64,000 bases of DNA from Sabulibacter ruber (GTDB taxonomy: Bacteria; Bacteroidota; Bacteroidia; Cytophagales; Hymenobacteraceae): NCBI RefSeq assembly GCF_017355955.1, contig NZ_JAFFID010000001.1, forward strand, positions 1,116,001-1,180,000. The letters run 5' to 3'. Positions 25,678-35,258 of the stretch are shown one piece after another. The notes beneath the pieces were generated by a model. The model saw only the letters and a program-made list of their open reading frames with translations, was not told the DNA's origin and made no database searches. The position numbers were made by a program, and so were the translations under genes. Every line of letters starts with the position of its first letter. The stretch's first letter is position 1.

Positions 25678-28644
25678 TTAATAATACTCTTTGATATAAC
25701 TATACCCCCTATCAAACAGTACTTGGTCTTTATGAAGCTGGTATTTTAATAAAGCTTGACGTAATGATTTTTGCACCTCTCGTTCACCGGCAACACTCTT
25801 TTGCCAGCCAGGGAAGCTCACTACCCGAACAATAGCGTCTATATCGGTCACAATGCGTTCAACTACTGCCGGAGTTTGTTCCGTTTTTAGTTCCAAGAAC
25901 AATTCGGTAAGGGCTGCTTTAGGAGTTTTATCCTGTATTTCTTGTTCAGCTTCTTTCTCGGCCTGCACGGTTTCTTTGGCAAGCTTGCAGAGTTCCTTCA
26001 CAAACTCAATAGAAGTAATCAACCCTTTTTCCGCACGGTCCCGAAGCTCTTCCAGCATTTCACTGAGCTTCTTAAACTTGGGATTGCCTTCGTGCTTTTT
26101 AAGTCGCTTGATCAGAATCTTTTCTAATTTTTTGGCATTCTTAGGGTCAGGATTGTTGAAAATGTCTTCAATGACGTCGGCATCCAATATAAATTCTTCC
26201 AGTTGGTGAACGTCACCTACGTGGATGTTCTCATGAATGAGCTTGGTGGTCTGAGCCCCTAAAGTCATCCAGAGTAGTTTGCCAATATTGTCAGAGGCAG
26301 GACGTACCGACTCAAATACCTGCGACAGCCATTTGTAATCGGACAGATAAAGATTCAGGATATTATCAGGTGAAAGCGACTCCCAGAGTTTGCTAAGGTA
26401 TTTGTAATCTTTAGCAAAGGCATCTTTCTTCTCATCGGATTTGATGGCGTTTTGGGCTGCCTCTAATCCTTCAAAACCTGTGATGTTTCTATTTACCCCA
26501 TTGAAGTGAGATAACGCATCTTTGATGGCCTCAGGCAACTTTTCACGCAGTTCAGACAAATTGGTTATGATCTGTTTTACCGATTTCTCGTCAAATTCCA
26601 GAGCCTTCGCCATATCATCGAACACGCCAAAATAATCAACTACCCTACCGTAGAATTTTTGTGGGAATAAGCGGTTGGTACGGCAAATGGCCTGTAGAAG
26701 CGTATGGTCTTTCAGCGATTTATCCAGGTACATGGTTTGCAAAATCGGCGCATCAAAACCGGTAAGCAGTTTGGCGGTAACAATAAGAAACAGTAGATCG
26801 GAAGTTGGATCATTGAATTCGTCTACAATACGCTCTTGCTGTGACTTGTCTACCGCCCACTTTTGCTTGAAATCAAAATCGTCATTGGCCGAGGTGGAAA
26901 TAACGACTTTACTAGCTTCTGCAGGCAGGTATTTGTCTAGTTCCTGTTTGTACTGAATGCAGGCAAACCGGTCAGGAGTTACGATCATGGCTTTAAAACC
27001 ATGAGGTGCTACTTTCTCTTTATAGTGACTGGCAATATCCTCTACAATTTTAGCTACCCGTTCCGGCGATTTTAGGAAGGCAGCCATCTTTGCCGATTTT
27101 TTGTTCAGGGCATCGGCTTCTTCATCGGTAAGGGCTGCTTCATCTTTGAGAGTTTCGAACAGCTTGTCAATGGTTTCTTTGTCCACGTGCACATCTACCA
27201 AGCGCGGCTCAAAGTGTAAAGGCAAAGTGGCACCATCCCGAATAGAATCCTGGAAGGTGTATCGAGATAAATAGCCTCCTTCGTCTTCTTCAGAGCCAAA
27301 CGCCCAAAAGGTATTTTTATCTGCTTTGTTGACAGGAGTTCCGGTAAGGCCAAACAGGAAAGCATTGGGTAGTGCAGCCCGCATTTGCCGACCTAGATCA
27401 CCTTCTTGGGTACGGTGCGCTTCATCTACCAGTACTATAATATTCTCGCGGGTATTTATGTTAGGCTTGGCATCCCGGAATTTATGGATCATGGAAATGA
27501 TGATCTTGCGGGTGTCCTGCTCCAGCATTTTTTGCAACTCGCGTATGCTGTCGGTGGTTTCTACATTAGGCACGTCGGCAGCGTTAAAGGTGCCTGATAT
27601 CTGCGTGTCCAGGTCGGTGCGGTCTACCAGCACAATAACAGTAGGGCTTTTAAGCTCGGGCATGCGCCTCAGCTTTTGGGCGGCAAAAACCATTAAGAGT
27701 GATTTACCGGAGCCTTGAAAATGCCAAATCAAGCCTTTTTTTACCCGACCTTCTTTTACCCGTTCCACAATTTTATTGGCTCCCTCATACTGCTGGAAGC
27801 GGGGAATGATCTTCATCCGCTGCTTTTTCTTGTTGGTACTGAACAGCGAGAAATTCTGCAGGAAATCTAGCAGCCGTTTGGGGTGTAGAAGATCACTCAT
27901 TTCTTTCCCTATCTCACCCAAGCCTAATTGGCGAGCCAAGCTCTGATCTTCGTCTTCTAAGCGCCAGGGTGCCCAGAAGTCTAAAGGAGTGCGGATGCTG
28001 CCGTAATACAGTTCTTTTCCTTCGGTGGCAAAGGATAAAATGTTAGGTACAAAAAGCTGTGGTACAGCATCTTCATATACCTTATGTATTTCGTAAGCAC
28101 CATCAAGCCAACTTACACTGGGGCGTATAGGAGTTTTGGCTTCACCTACTACTACCGGAATACCGTTGATGAACAGCACGATATCCGGAATCTTAGTTTC
28201 GCGGTGATGCACCCGGAATTGGTTGGTAATGATGTAACTATTATTAATTAGCTCTTCAAAATCTAACAGCCGAATGGGTACATGGCGGTTGTTCTCGCCG
28301 AAGGGCATGGTTTTATCGCCGTTGAGCCATTTAAAAAACTCTTCGTTGGCTTTTACCAGACCGATCTGGTTTACCGAAATAAGAATAGCCCGAAGCTTAT
28401 AAATTACCTCATCGGCAAGCTCATTTTTAGCAGCTATATCTGGGTTTAGACGAACCAATGCGTTTTTGAGCTCGTGCTCCAGCAGCACTTCGTTTACCGA
28501 CCGGCTTAGCTCCTCAACAGATTTGTACTGCCATTGCAGACCATAGCCAGAAGACGGTTCTGAAACAGTACCGGTATTCAGGTTCATGCCGCTGAGCTGG
28601 TGAATGATGTAATGCTCTACGCTATTTAGTTCGTTAAATCCCAT
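25678..28644 (-). CDS. hsdR: Type I restriction endonuclease subunit R
   Basis: The 988-residue protein has the full HsdR layout. The N-terminal nuclease has a PD-(D/E)XK pattern at PDIVLFINGIPVVVGEAKT (D154, E168, K170). The SF2 translocase follows with Walker A FQGSGKSLL, DEAH box VLVDEAHRTQ, motif III FGLTGTPV and a second RecA lobe with LLTGFDAP and AICRTNRL. The C-terminus has the helical region that binds the methyltransferase. It uses ATP to translocate and cut unmethylated DNA. It begins 2 bases after hsdS. All key residues are present, so it should be active. Confidence 0.97.
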   Translation of the reverse strand: MGFNELNSVEHYIIHQLSGMNLNTGTVSEPSSGYGLQWQYKSVEELSRSVNEVLLEHELKNALVRLNPDIAAKNELADEVIYKLRAILISVNQIGLVKANEEFFKWLNGDKTMPFGENNRHVPIRLLDFEELINNSYIITNQFRVHHRETKIPDIVLFINGIPVVVGEAKTPIRPSVSWLDGAYEIHKVYEDAVPQLFVPNILSFATEGKELYYGSIRTPLDFWAPWRLEDEDQSLARQLGLGEIGKEMSDLLHPKRLLDFLQNFSLFSTNKKKQRMKIIPRFQQYEGANKIVERVKEGRVKKGLIWHFQGSGKSLLMVFAAQKLRRMPELKSPTVIVLVDRTDLDTQISGTFNAADVPNVETTDSIRELQKMLEQDTRKIIISMIHKFRDAKPNINTRENIIVLVDEAHRTQEGDLGRQMRAALPNAFLFGLTGTPVNKADKNTFWAFGSEEDEGGYLSRYTFQDSIRDGATLPLHFEPRLVDVHVDKETIDKLFETLKDEAALTDEEADALNKKSAKMAAFLKSPERVAKIVEDIASHYKEKVAPHGFKAMIVTPDRFACIQYKQELDKYLPAEASKVVISTSANDDFDFKQKWAVDKSQQERIVDEFNDPTSDLLFLIVTAKLLTGFDAPILQTMYLDKSLKDHTLLQAICRTNRLFPQKFYGRVVDYFGVFDDMAKALEFDEKSVKQIITNLSELREKLPEAIKDALSHFNGVNRNITGFEGLEAAQNAIKSDEKKDAFAKDYKYLSKLWESLSPDNILNLYLSDYKWLSQVFESVRPASDNIGKLLWMTLGAQTTKLIHENIHVGDVHQLEEFILDADVIEDIFNNPDPKNAKKLEKILIKRLKKHEGNPKFKKLSEMLEELRDRAEKGLITSIEFVKELCKLAKETVQAEKEAEQEIQDKTPKAALTELFLELKTEQTPAVVERIVTDIDAIVRVVSFPGWQKSVAGEREVQKSLRQALLKYQLHKDQVLFDRGYSYIKEYY

Positions 28645-28646
28645 TA

Positions 28647-29831
28647 TTAAAATATTTGATTGATGAGGCTTTTTTGTAAGGCTTTGGAGTTTGAGATTTT
28701 TGATTTTACCTTATCAAAAGCATCTTGAAAACATTTAAGCTTAAGTGCAACAAAATTTTGGGTCGAAATATCAGGAATTGGAAGCATTAATTTTCTTACC
28801 TCCCCTAAGTTAATACCCTGAACCGCAAGGCCTGTGGTATTAATTTTTATTTGCCTTTGAATAAATTTTGATTCGAGTATTGTTCTTACATAAAGGTGAT
28901 TAACAGAGCCAATTATGGCTAACCTGGCAGTATCTTGCGTGATATTTGCGCCATCCAAAAACTCAGGAACTTCAGCTATCCTGCCGACTGTTCCTCGAAT
29001 TGATAACAGCAAATCTCCTTTTTGTAACCGGGATCTTTTGTATGGAGCTTCAATTTCTGGGCTTGTTAGAAGCAAACCTTCCTTTAATATACTTCCATTG
29101 GGATAATCTCTTACTTTAATTACAGGAATTCCACCAATATAACCCGTTCCTGGCTTAAGAATTCCATAAGTTATTGGTCTGCTTTTATCAACTATTGACT
29201 CTAACTGCTTAAGAGAGTATTTGTCTTTTAAGTCTTTTATGACCTCATCCAAGAATGAATCGTAAAGAGCGGCTTTTTTCTTTTCCACATAACATCCCCT
29301 CTCAATTACGTCATGCATGGTCCAGAGTAGGTCGGCCAGTTGGGCTTGCTGTTTTTTGGGTGGAAGTAAGAATTCATATTCAGCTAAATCACGCCATTTA
29401 ACACGTTTAGACATAGTACCTGCAGCATTTGAATTTGCATAATCCCATAATGCATTAGAATTCATAAGTAAAGCTAAAAACCCAGGCACTACTTTATTAT
29501 TATCTTCTCTTATAACAATTGCGTCTCCAGAACAACAACCATCAAACTCAACCAAAGAAGCTCTTCTTAGATATGCATTTCTTCTTGCAAATAGTATATC
29601 ACCAGTTTTAAAGGCTTTTGCAGATGATGATATATTTTCAGTTGAGCTCCAGTTTTTGATTTTTAGATCTCCTGAAATAAAATGTTCAAGACCAACAAAT
29701 CTTTTATAAACTGACTTTGCTGGATTATCTACTCTTATTGAAATTTCTTCTGCTAAATCACCCAGCTTCGTTATAACCCAGTCAGCTTTATCAATATTCA
29801 ATATTCTTTCTTCCAACACCAGATTATCCAT
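28647..29831 (-). CDS. hsdS: Type I restriction specificity subunit S
   Basis: The 394-residue protein has two target-recognition domains, each followed by a helical spacer. TRD1 (about 1-160) ends in EFLLPPKKQQAQLADLLWTM. TRD2 (about 205-350) starts with LKDKYSLKQLESIVDKSRPI and ends in LMLPIPDISTQNFVALKLKC. It decides the DNA target of the HsdM/HsdR complex. Its start overlaps the end of the hsdM gene at 31287-29824 by 8 bases, and hsdR starts 2 bases after it. It is the only full HsdS in the window. Confidence 0.93.
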   Translation of the reverse strand: MDNLVLEERILNIDKADWVITKLGDLAEEISIRVDNPAKSVYKRFVGLEHFISGDLKIKNWSSTENISSSAKAFKTGDILFARRNAYLRRASLVEFDGCCSGDAIVIREDNNKVVPGFLALLMNSNALWDYANSNAAGTMSKRVKWRDLAEYEFLLPPKKQQAQLADLLWTMHDVIERGCYVEKKKAALYDSFLDEVIKDLKDKYSLKQLESIVDKSRPITYGILKPGTGYIGGIPVIKVRDYPNGSILKEGLLLTSPEIEAPYKRSRLQKGDLLLSIRGTVGRIAEVPEFLDGANITQDTARLAIIGSVNHLYVRTILESKFIQRQIKINTTGLAVQGINLGEVRKLMLPIPDISTQNFVALKLKCFQDAFDKVKSKISNSKALQKSLINQIF

Positions 29832-31287
29832 TCGCTAAAGTTTTAAATAATTCATTCATAGAAGCTTCTAACGACTCAGAACTATTTTCCCATTCATTTA
29901 ATAAAACCTCGAAAGACTCCTGTTCAATTTCGTTTAGTTTAACAAAGAGTTCTACACTTAGTCTAGCATTATTATCTTCAAGGATTCTTTCATTTTCTAC
30001 AACTTCCGAGAACTCAACTTCAGAAGTAAATTCTGTATAAGCATTATGGATCCTTTCAATATGCTTTGGATCTAAATAACTAATAGTCTTTTCATTTCTA
30101 ACCTCTTTTACTGCCTGGATAAACAATACTTTACCTATTCTCTCAGGCTTTTTATTATTATTTGTTATCAACAAACAAGAAGTCATTGACGAATTGTAAA
30201 AAAGATTGGGCCCCAATCCTATAACACATTCTACCCGATCTTCCTTAATCATTTTCCGACGCATATCGGCTTCTGCATCTCTAAATAAAATGCCATGCGG
30301 CCACAAGGTTATGGAGCGGCCGTCCATTTCATCTAAACTCTTCTGGATATGCTGCTGAAAAGCATAATCGGCACATCCTTGCGGTGGCGTTCCCCAGATA
30401 TTGCGGCTATAAGGGTCATTATCAAAACTTTTGCGGTCCCAGGCTTTAATGGAGTAAGGCGGATTAGCCAGAATTACTTTAAACTTTTTTAACTCGTCTC
30501 GCTCCAGAAAAGCCGGGTTAGCCAGTGTATCGCCACGCACAATGCTAAACTCTTCTATGCCGTGCATAAACATGTTCATGCGGGCAATGGCAGAGGTAAT
30601 AAGATTGATTTCCTGTCCGTAGAGCTTTAAGGTGCGGTATTCTTTGCCTTCATCCCGCAGGTGCAGAGCACAGTTAAGCAGCAAACCACCTGAACCGCAG
30701 GTTGGGTCATAAACACTTTCGCCGGGTTGCGGGTCCATGATCATGGTCATGAGCTTTACCACGGTGCGGTTGGTGTAAAACTCAGCTGCCGTATGGCCGC
30801 TATCGTCAGCAAACTCCTTAATAAGGTACTCATAAGCATTGCCCAGCTTGTCATCAGCAACAGCGCTCAGGTTTAGCTTGTGCTTTGAGAAATGCTCAAT
30901 TAGGTTTATAAGCGTAGCATCAGAGAGCCGTTCCTTATTCGTCCAGCTAGCGTCTCCAAAAATACCATACAGGGTTTCTGGATTAGCTTTTTCAATCTCC
31001 CGCATAGCGTTTTGGATCGCCATCCCCACATTGGTAGTGGTTTCCCGTACTTTATTCCAATGAGCATCAGGTGGAACCTGGAAGTGGTGGTGTTCTGCAA
31101 AAGATGCATATTCCATATCTCCATTGCTTTCAGCAAGGGCATTTTCAAATTCTTCTTCGTACACATCGCAAATACGTTTTAAGAATAGCAGCGGGAAAAT
31201 GTATTGCTTGTAATCGCCGGCATCTATGGTGCCCCGCAGTATTTTGGCAGCACCCCAGAGGTATTTTTCTAATTCTTGTTGGGTCAT
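29824..31287 (-). CDS. hsdM: Type I N6-adenine methyltransferase subunit M (second copy)
   Basis: The 487-residue protein has the HsdM N-terminal helical domain (LEKYLWGAAKILRGTIDAGD, then YIFPLLFLKRICDVYEEE), SAM-binding motif I VYDPTCGSGG and catalytic motif IV ANPPYSIKAW (N6-adenine type). It resembles the 32585-34066 product throughout but is clearly diverged. Its ATG overlaps the stop of the PD-(D/E)XK gene by one base (TAATG), and its end overlaps hsdS, so it is probably the M subunit working with that HsdS. Both motifs are intact. Confidence 0.95.
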   Translation of the reverse strand: MTQQELEKYLWGAAKILRGTIDAGDYKQYIFPLLFLKRICDVYEEEFENALAESNGDMEYASFAEHHHFQVPPDAHWNKVRETTTNVGMAIQNAMREIEKANPETLYGIFGDASWTNKERLSDATLINLIEHFSKHKLNLSAVADDKLGNAYEYLIKEFADDSGHTAAEFYTNRTVVKLMTMIMDPQPGESVYDPTCGSGGLLLNCALHLRDEGKEYRTLKLYGQEINLITSAIARMNMFMHGIEEFSIVRGDTLANPAFLERDELKKFKVILANPPYSIKAWDRKSFDNDPYSRNIWGTPPQGCADYAFQQHIQKSLDEMDGRSITLWPHGILFRDAEADMRRKMIKEDRVECVIGLGPNLFYNSSMTSCLLITNNNKKPERIGKVLFIQAVKEVRNEKTISYLDPKHIERIHNAYTEFTSEVEFSEVVENERILEDNNARLSVELFVKLNEIEQESFEVLLNEWENSSESLEASMNELFKTLANG

Positions 31288-32585
31288 TAAATATAAATAG
31301 TTCTAAATTCGTTGTAAATTGATTCAATGAGGACAGTTAGTCCAGATAGATCGGATTTATTTTGATCCGTTTCTCTTAATTCTTGAAATGGTATAACTGT
31401 ACTTAATTCATAGCCAAAAGACATGTCAAACTGGCTTCTTTTTGATTTTATAATTTTTGCCTCCCATTCACAATCTTTCTTCCAATTGAAGTTGGCATTA
31501 AGGGTTTTATCAAAAAGCTGTGAAATTTCGTCCCAATCCTTTCCTCGCTTTTTCCTACCACAATATTTCCAAAAATTATCTTTTGTGTACAGCTCTTCAA
31601 TCAAGTCTTTTTCAGTAAACCATAAACCAGTAAAATATCTTTGAAAGCTGGTGAATTTAACATGGTAAGCAATAGAAACTTGGTATTGCTTGTTGCCAAC
31701 TGAGATGAAGTCTTTTGGTTTTGAATCTTGATTAAAAATATAAGCACCTTGAGATTTAGTATTTCCTGGGTAAACTGCAACTATCAAATCTCCATTTTCA
31801 GAAATACTAAATAGTATTTCTTGTGCCCAAGGCTGCTTTAAAGATAAGCCTAACCTATTATTGTAATCTAATTTGTTAAATTCTTCCTTTTTATTGAGTT
31901 CATTGATTACAGATTCAATTCTTCTATAGATTGCATCAGTATTATCAGGTGATACAGAGAAAATTGAAGGCTCAGGTAGCCATCTGAAATTATGGTTCTT
32001 AACCAAATCAATAAAGTCGTTCAAAAATCTATTAGGAGCATTTGTGGCTTTTTCAAAACTATAAGCCTTTACTGCAATCTCCATTAGTTTTTGCCAATTT
32101 AAATTTACAGGGACAACAATTTCTTTTAATTCTTCTGTTAATTCATTCTTTTTAAGAATGTTGAACACCTGGTTATATAATTGAGCAGTGCAATCAACAT
32201 TGTCGCGTTTTGCTTCTATTATAATAACAATCCCGTTTATATTTATTACAATATCACATATTGGGTCATATAGTGTTTCGTAATTTTGATTCCAAAAATG
32301 CTCTGGAAGCATTACATATTCACTCAATGAAACAGCAAATATTTTCTCAAAACCATTTATTTCACTACTGTTCTTTTGAATGTTAATTTCAATCTGGTTG
32401 AGAGAGCTTAGATCGTTAAAAAATTCGTTTACATATTTAGGGTCAAGGATTGACTTTAGAATTTCATGAAAGAACAAAGAGTCTTCCTGCATACAAATTG
32501 CCAAAGCCCTTGTCAAATCATTTTCTAGTTGATAACGTCTATTTTCCTTAGCATAAGTCCGGAATATATTTAGATGGGTATTCAT
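31287..32585 (-). CDS. PD-(D/E)XK nuclease-like protein between the two hsdM genes
   Basis: Counted from the ATG at 32585, which overlaps the stop of the upstream hsdM (TAATG), the protein has 432 residues. Residues 107-128 carry a type I HsdR_N-like nuclease motif: D111 in PICDIVI, then E124 and K126 in IIIEAKRDN, with a conserved-looking N-terminal E21 (QLENDLTRAL). No helicase motifs follow; the C-terminal half is unassigned. The frame extends upstream to 32645 inside hsdM, but that is unlikely to be used. It may be a stand-alone nuclease subunit for the first methyltransferase. Translational coupling at both ends supports a shared complex. Confidence 0.8.
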   Translation of the reverse strand: MNTHLNIFRTYAKENRRYQLENDLTRALAICMQEDSLFFHEILKSILDPKYVNEFFNDLSSLNQIEINIQKNSSEINGFEKIFAVSLSEYVMLPEHFWNQNYETLYDPICDIVININGIVIIIEAKRDNVDCTAQLYNQVFNILKKNELTEELKEIVVPVNLNWQKLMEIAVKAYSFEKATNAPNRFLNDFIDLVKNHNFRWLPEPSIFSVSPDNTDAIYRRIESVINELNKKEEFNKLDYNNRLGLSLKQPWAQEILFSISENGDLIVAVYPGNTKSQGAYIFNQDSKPKDFISVGNKQYQVSIAYHVKFTSFQRYFTGLWFTEKDLIEELYTKDNFWKYCGRKKRGKDWDEISQLFDKTLNANFNWKKDCEWEAKIIKSKRSQFDMSFGYELSTVIPFQELRETDQNKSDLSGLTVLIESIYNEFRTIYI

Positions 32586-34066
32586 TAAATAAATTGGCTT
32601 AATAAAGACTTGAATTTTTCTTCTGCTTTTTGACTCTCCTCCCAAGCCTGCTTCAAATCTGCTAATGCTTCTTCTACAGAAGGTAAATTATCCTCAATAA
32701 TTTTTTCTACATACAGCGGAATATTGAGGTTAAAACCGTTTTCGGCAATATCATCCAGAGTAGCTACTTTGACAAAGTTCTCTACATTTTCAAAGCCTAC
32801 ATACCAGTCATGTAGCTGTTTCACATGTTTGGGCTCCAAAAAGTTTTGTGCTCGGCCCACCCGCACCTGGTCAGAACCATCTATAAACAGTACCTTCCCT
32901 TTTTTATCGACAGTTTTATTTTGCTGAAACACCATCACACAGGCAGCTAATTGGGTGCCGTAGAAGATGTTAGAACCCAAACCAATAACTGCTTCCAATA
33001 GATCTTGCTTCAGCAGCGCTTCTCTAATCTTTCCCTCTGCTCCTTTCCGGAACAAAGCCCCATGTGGTAAAACTACCGTCATGCGACCTGTGCTGTTCAT
33101 GGATTTGATCATGTGCTGCACCCACGCCATATCGCCATTCCCTTTAGGTGGCACCCCTGCAATGTTTCTGCCATACGGGTCACCCGCCCAGTTTTCGCTA
33201 CCCCAATCATCTAAAGAAAAAGGCGGGTTGGCAATAACACAATCAAAGGTTTTTAGCCCATCAGCTGAGAAGAAAGCCGGATTACGCAAGGTGTCTCCCC
33301 GCACAATCTGAAAGTCTTCTATGCCATGCAGAAACATATTCATGCGGGCAATGGAGCTAGAGGTAAGATTTTTTTCTTGCCCGTAAAGGGTAAGTGTTCT
33401 GTAATCTTCGCCGCTTTCCTGCAGGTGGTTTACACATTCCAGCATCATACCACCCGTACCGCAGGCAGGGTCATACACGCTTTCTCCTTCGTGCGGGTCA
33501 AGTATCAAACCGAGCAAGTGAACTACTGAACGAGGCGTATAGAATTCACCCGCTTTTTTATTCGTTAAATCCGCAAAATGCTTGATCAGGTATTCATACG
33601 CCTGCCCCAGAATATCCGGGTCAACCAATGAATTAGATAAGTTGTATTGAGAAAAATGCTCCACCAAGTCAATTAGCAGTCGGTCAGAGAGTTTGTTTTT
33701 ATTACTCCATTGGGCATCGCCAAAGATGCCATACAGCAGTTCTTGGTTAGCTTGCTCAATACTACGAAAGGCTTTTTCAATGGCTTGCCCTACATTGGTA
33801 GTTACCTGCCGCACATCTTTCCAATGGCAACCTTCCGGTATTACAAACCTGTGAAATTCAGGAAGCAACGCATATTCCTCATCCCCTCCTGACTCTTCCA
33901 AGGCTTGCTGGTATTCTTCATCATACACGTCAGAGAGGCGTTTGAAAAATAATAAAGGGAAAATATAGACCTTAAAGTCTGAGGCATCAACTGGCCCCTT
34001 CAGGATCCAGGCCGCTCGGGATAAGTATTGTTCGAGTTGGGAGAGGGTAAGTTTGTTTTGGGCCAT
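32585..34066 (-). CDS. hsdM: Type I N6-adenine methyltransferase subunit M (first copy)
   Basis: The 493-residue protein has the HsdM N-terminal domain (LEQYLSRAAWILKGPVDASD, then YIFPLLFFKRLSDVYDEEYQ), motif I VYDPACGTGG and motif IV ANPPFSLDDWG. It is a diverged paralogue of the second HsdM in the same operon. No hsdS follows it; the next gene is the PD-(D/E)XK protein, to which it is coupled by a TAATG overlap. It starts 2 bases after the response-regulator gene. It might form a mixed M1-M2 complex with the single HsdS, or use the TRD of the methylase-kinase protein; neither is shown by sequence. Confidence 0.95.
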   Translation of the reverse strand: MAQNKLTLSQLEQYLSRAAWILKGPVDASDFKVYIFPLLFFKRLSDVYDEEYQQALEESGGDEEYALLPEFHRFVIPEGCHWKDVRQVTTNVGQAIEKAFRSIEQANQELLYGIFGDAQWSNKNKLSDRLLIDLVEHFSQYNLSNSLVDPDILGQAYEYLIKHFADLTNKKAGEFYTPRSVVHLLGLILDPHEGESVYDPACGTGGMMLECVNHLQESGEDYRTLTLYGQEKNLTSSSIARMNMFLHGIEDFQIVRGDTLRNPAFFSADGLKTFDCVIANPPFSLDDWGSENWAGDPYGRNIAGVPPKGNGDMAWVQHMIKSMNSTGRMTVVLPHGALFRKGAEGKIREALLKQDLLEAVIGLGSNIFYGTQLAACVMVFQQNKTVDKKGKVLFIDGSDQVRVGRAQNFLEPKHVKQLHDWYVGFENVENFVKVATLDDIAENGFNLNIPLYVEKIIEDNLPSVEEALADLKQAWEESQKAEEKFKSLLSQFI

Positions 34067-34068
34067 TA

Positions 34069-35256
34069 TTAAGCTATTACTACTCGTTTTACTCTGTTTT
34101 TTTGCTCTTCTGTTCGTGTATCGGTGTACTCCTCTATTTCTGCCTGGATTGGCATTTTATCCTGCAGATTATTTTGAGTTACCAAATGAGGTGGTATAAA
34201 AACATTATTACCTATTGCATCTGGTTCAAAAAAAGCAAACCCCTTTTGTGGATGTATATTGATTACTTTACCACGAATTAAATTTTTAGATTCTTCTCCC
34301 TTTTCTTCTGTATTTATTTCTGACTTCACCCAGTTGCTAGTCATAGGGCTTGAATCTACATACATTTTAAACCACACCAATACATCTATAAGCTGATAAA
34401 ATACACTTTTAAAAAGGTAAGGAGTTTTTAAAGTTCTTACATGCTCGTCAATGTTAGACCTATGCGACCCAGATTGTGTAACCGACAAAATGTTTCTAAG
34501 ATAGTTGGCTATTTGTTGTGGTAGGTGGGTGCCTTCCTGGTGAGTGTGCTGTTTATAAATTGAATCTGTGGTATCATATTGTGCTTTCCCGGCAAGGAAA
34601 ATGCTACTTTGGTTCAATGCCACATTTGGATTTACAAATTCAGAAGGAAGCAAATTGAACTTGTTAAAAGCAGAAAAAAGGTCTTCAACAATTTTCCGAA
34701 TAGCATTGAAGTGATCATTGACATTCGATTCATTATCAACCTTCAAAAGTTTTAAAATATCCTGACCGGCATATTCGCCAATATATTTTTCGGTGCAGAC
34801 ATCAAAAACTCGTTTATAAGTATGCCGCAGCTGCGTGTCCTCTTGGGAAGCAGCAGCTTGTTTAATATCATTGAAAAGGCGTTCTATTTCTTCATCACTG
34901 CCCTTTTTATAAACTTTAGTAAAAGCCTTATTAAAGGTTTTATCTTCATATGCTTCTGCTTGGGCGGTTAGAACAAAAATTACAAACTTCTTTTTTAATT
35001 GAAGTATTTGTTCTTTTGCTCTGTGTACAAAATCGGTGTCTTCAGAGTCTTTGACATCATCTTCATTTTCAAAAAATTTTGCGTCTAGCAACACTCCATC
35101 ATAAAAAGGATAATTTCGTTCCAATTCGCTCATACCGCCATTCAAGGATTTAAAAGAAATAAGGTTAATACCATTCCTTTTGGCTCTGCCTTTTGTAGCT
35201 GTGAACGTTTCATGCTCATCGTCTATCCACAAAATATTATAGTAATTTTCTTCCAT
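34069..35256 (-). CDS. Response regulator receiver with C-terminal cold-shock-like OB domain
   Basis: The 395-residue protein starts with a complete receiver domain: acidic pair in LWIDDE (D12, D13), phospho-acceptor D58 in GVLLDAK, T97 in FVLTA and K117/K118 in KVYKKG. Residues about 140-315 are helical and unassigned. Residues about 322-390 resemble a cold-shock/OB fold (GKVINIHPQKGFAFFEPDAI, then NNVFIPPHLV), a nucleic-acid-binding domain unusual as response-regulator output. It starts 2 bases after the methylase-kinase gene, its most likely phosphodonor. All phosphorylation residues are intact. Its location in a restriction operon suggests that it controls nuclease or methylase assembly or binds RNA/DNA. 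Confidence 0.85.
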   Translation of the reverse strand: MEENYYNILWIDDEHETFTATKGRAKRNGINLISFKSLNGGMSELERNYPFYDGVLLDAKFFENEDDVKDSEDTDFVHRAKEQILQLKKKFVIFVLTAQAEAYEDKTFNKAFTKVYKKGSDEEIERLFNDIKQAAASQEDTQLRHTYKRVFDVCTEKYIGEYAGQDILKLLKVDNESNVNDHFNAIRKIVEDLFSAFNKFNLLPSEFVNPNVALNQSSIFLAGKAQYDTTDSIYKQHTHQEGTHLPQQIANYLRNILSVTQSGSHRSNIDEHVRTLKTPYLFKSVFYQLIDVLVWFKMYVDSSPMTSNWVKSEINTEEKGEESKNLIRGKVINIHPQKGFAFFEPDAIGNNVFIPPHLVTQNNLQDKMPIQAEIEEYTDTRTEEQKNRVKRVVIA

Positions 35257-35258
35257 GC

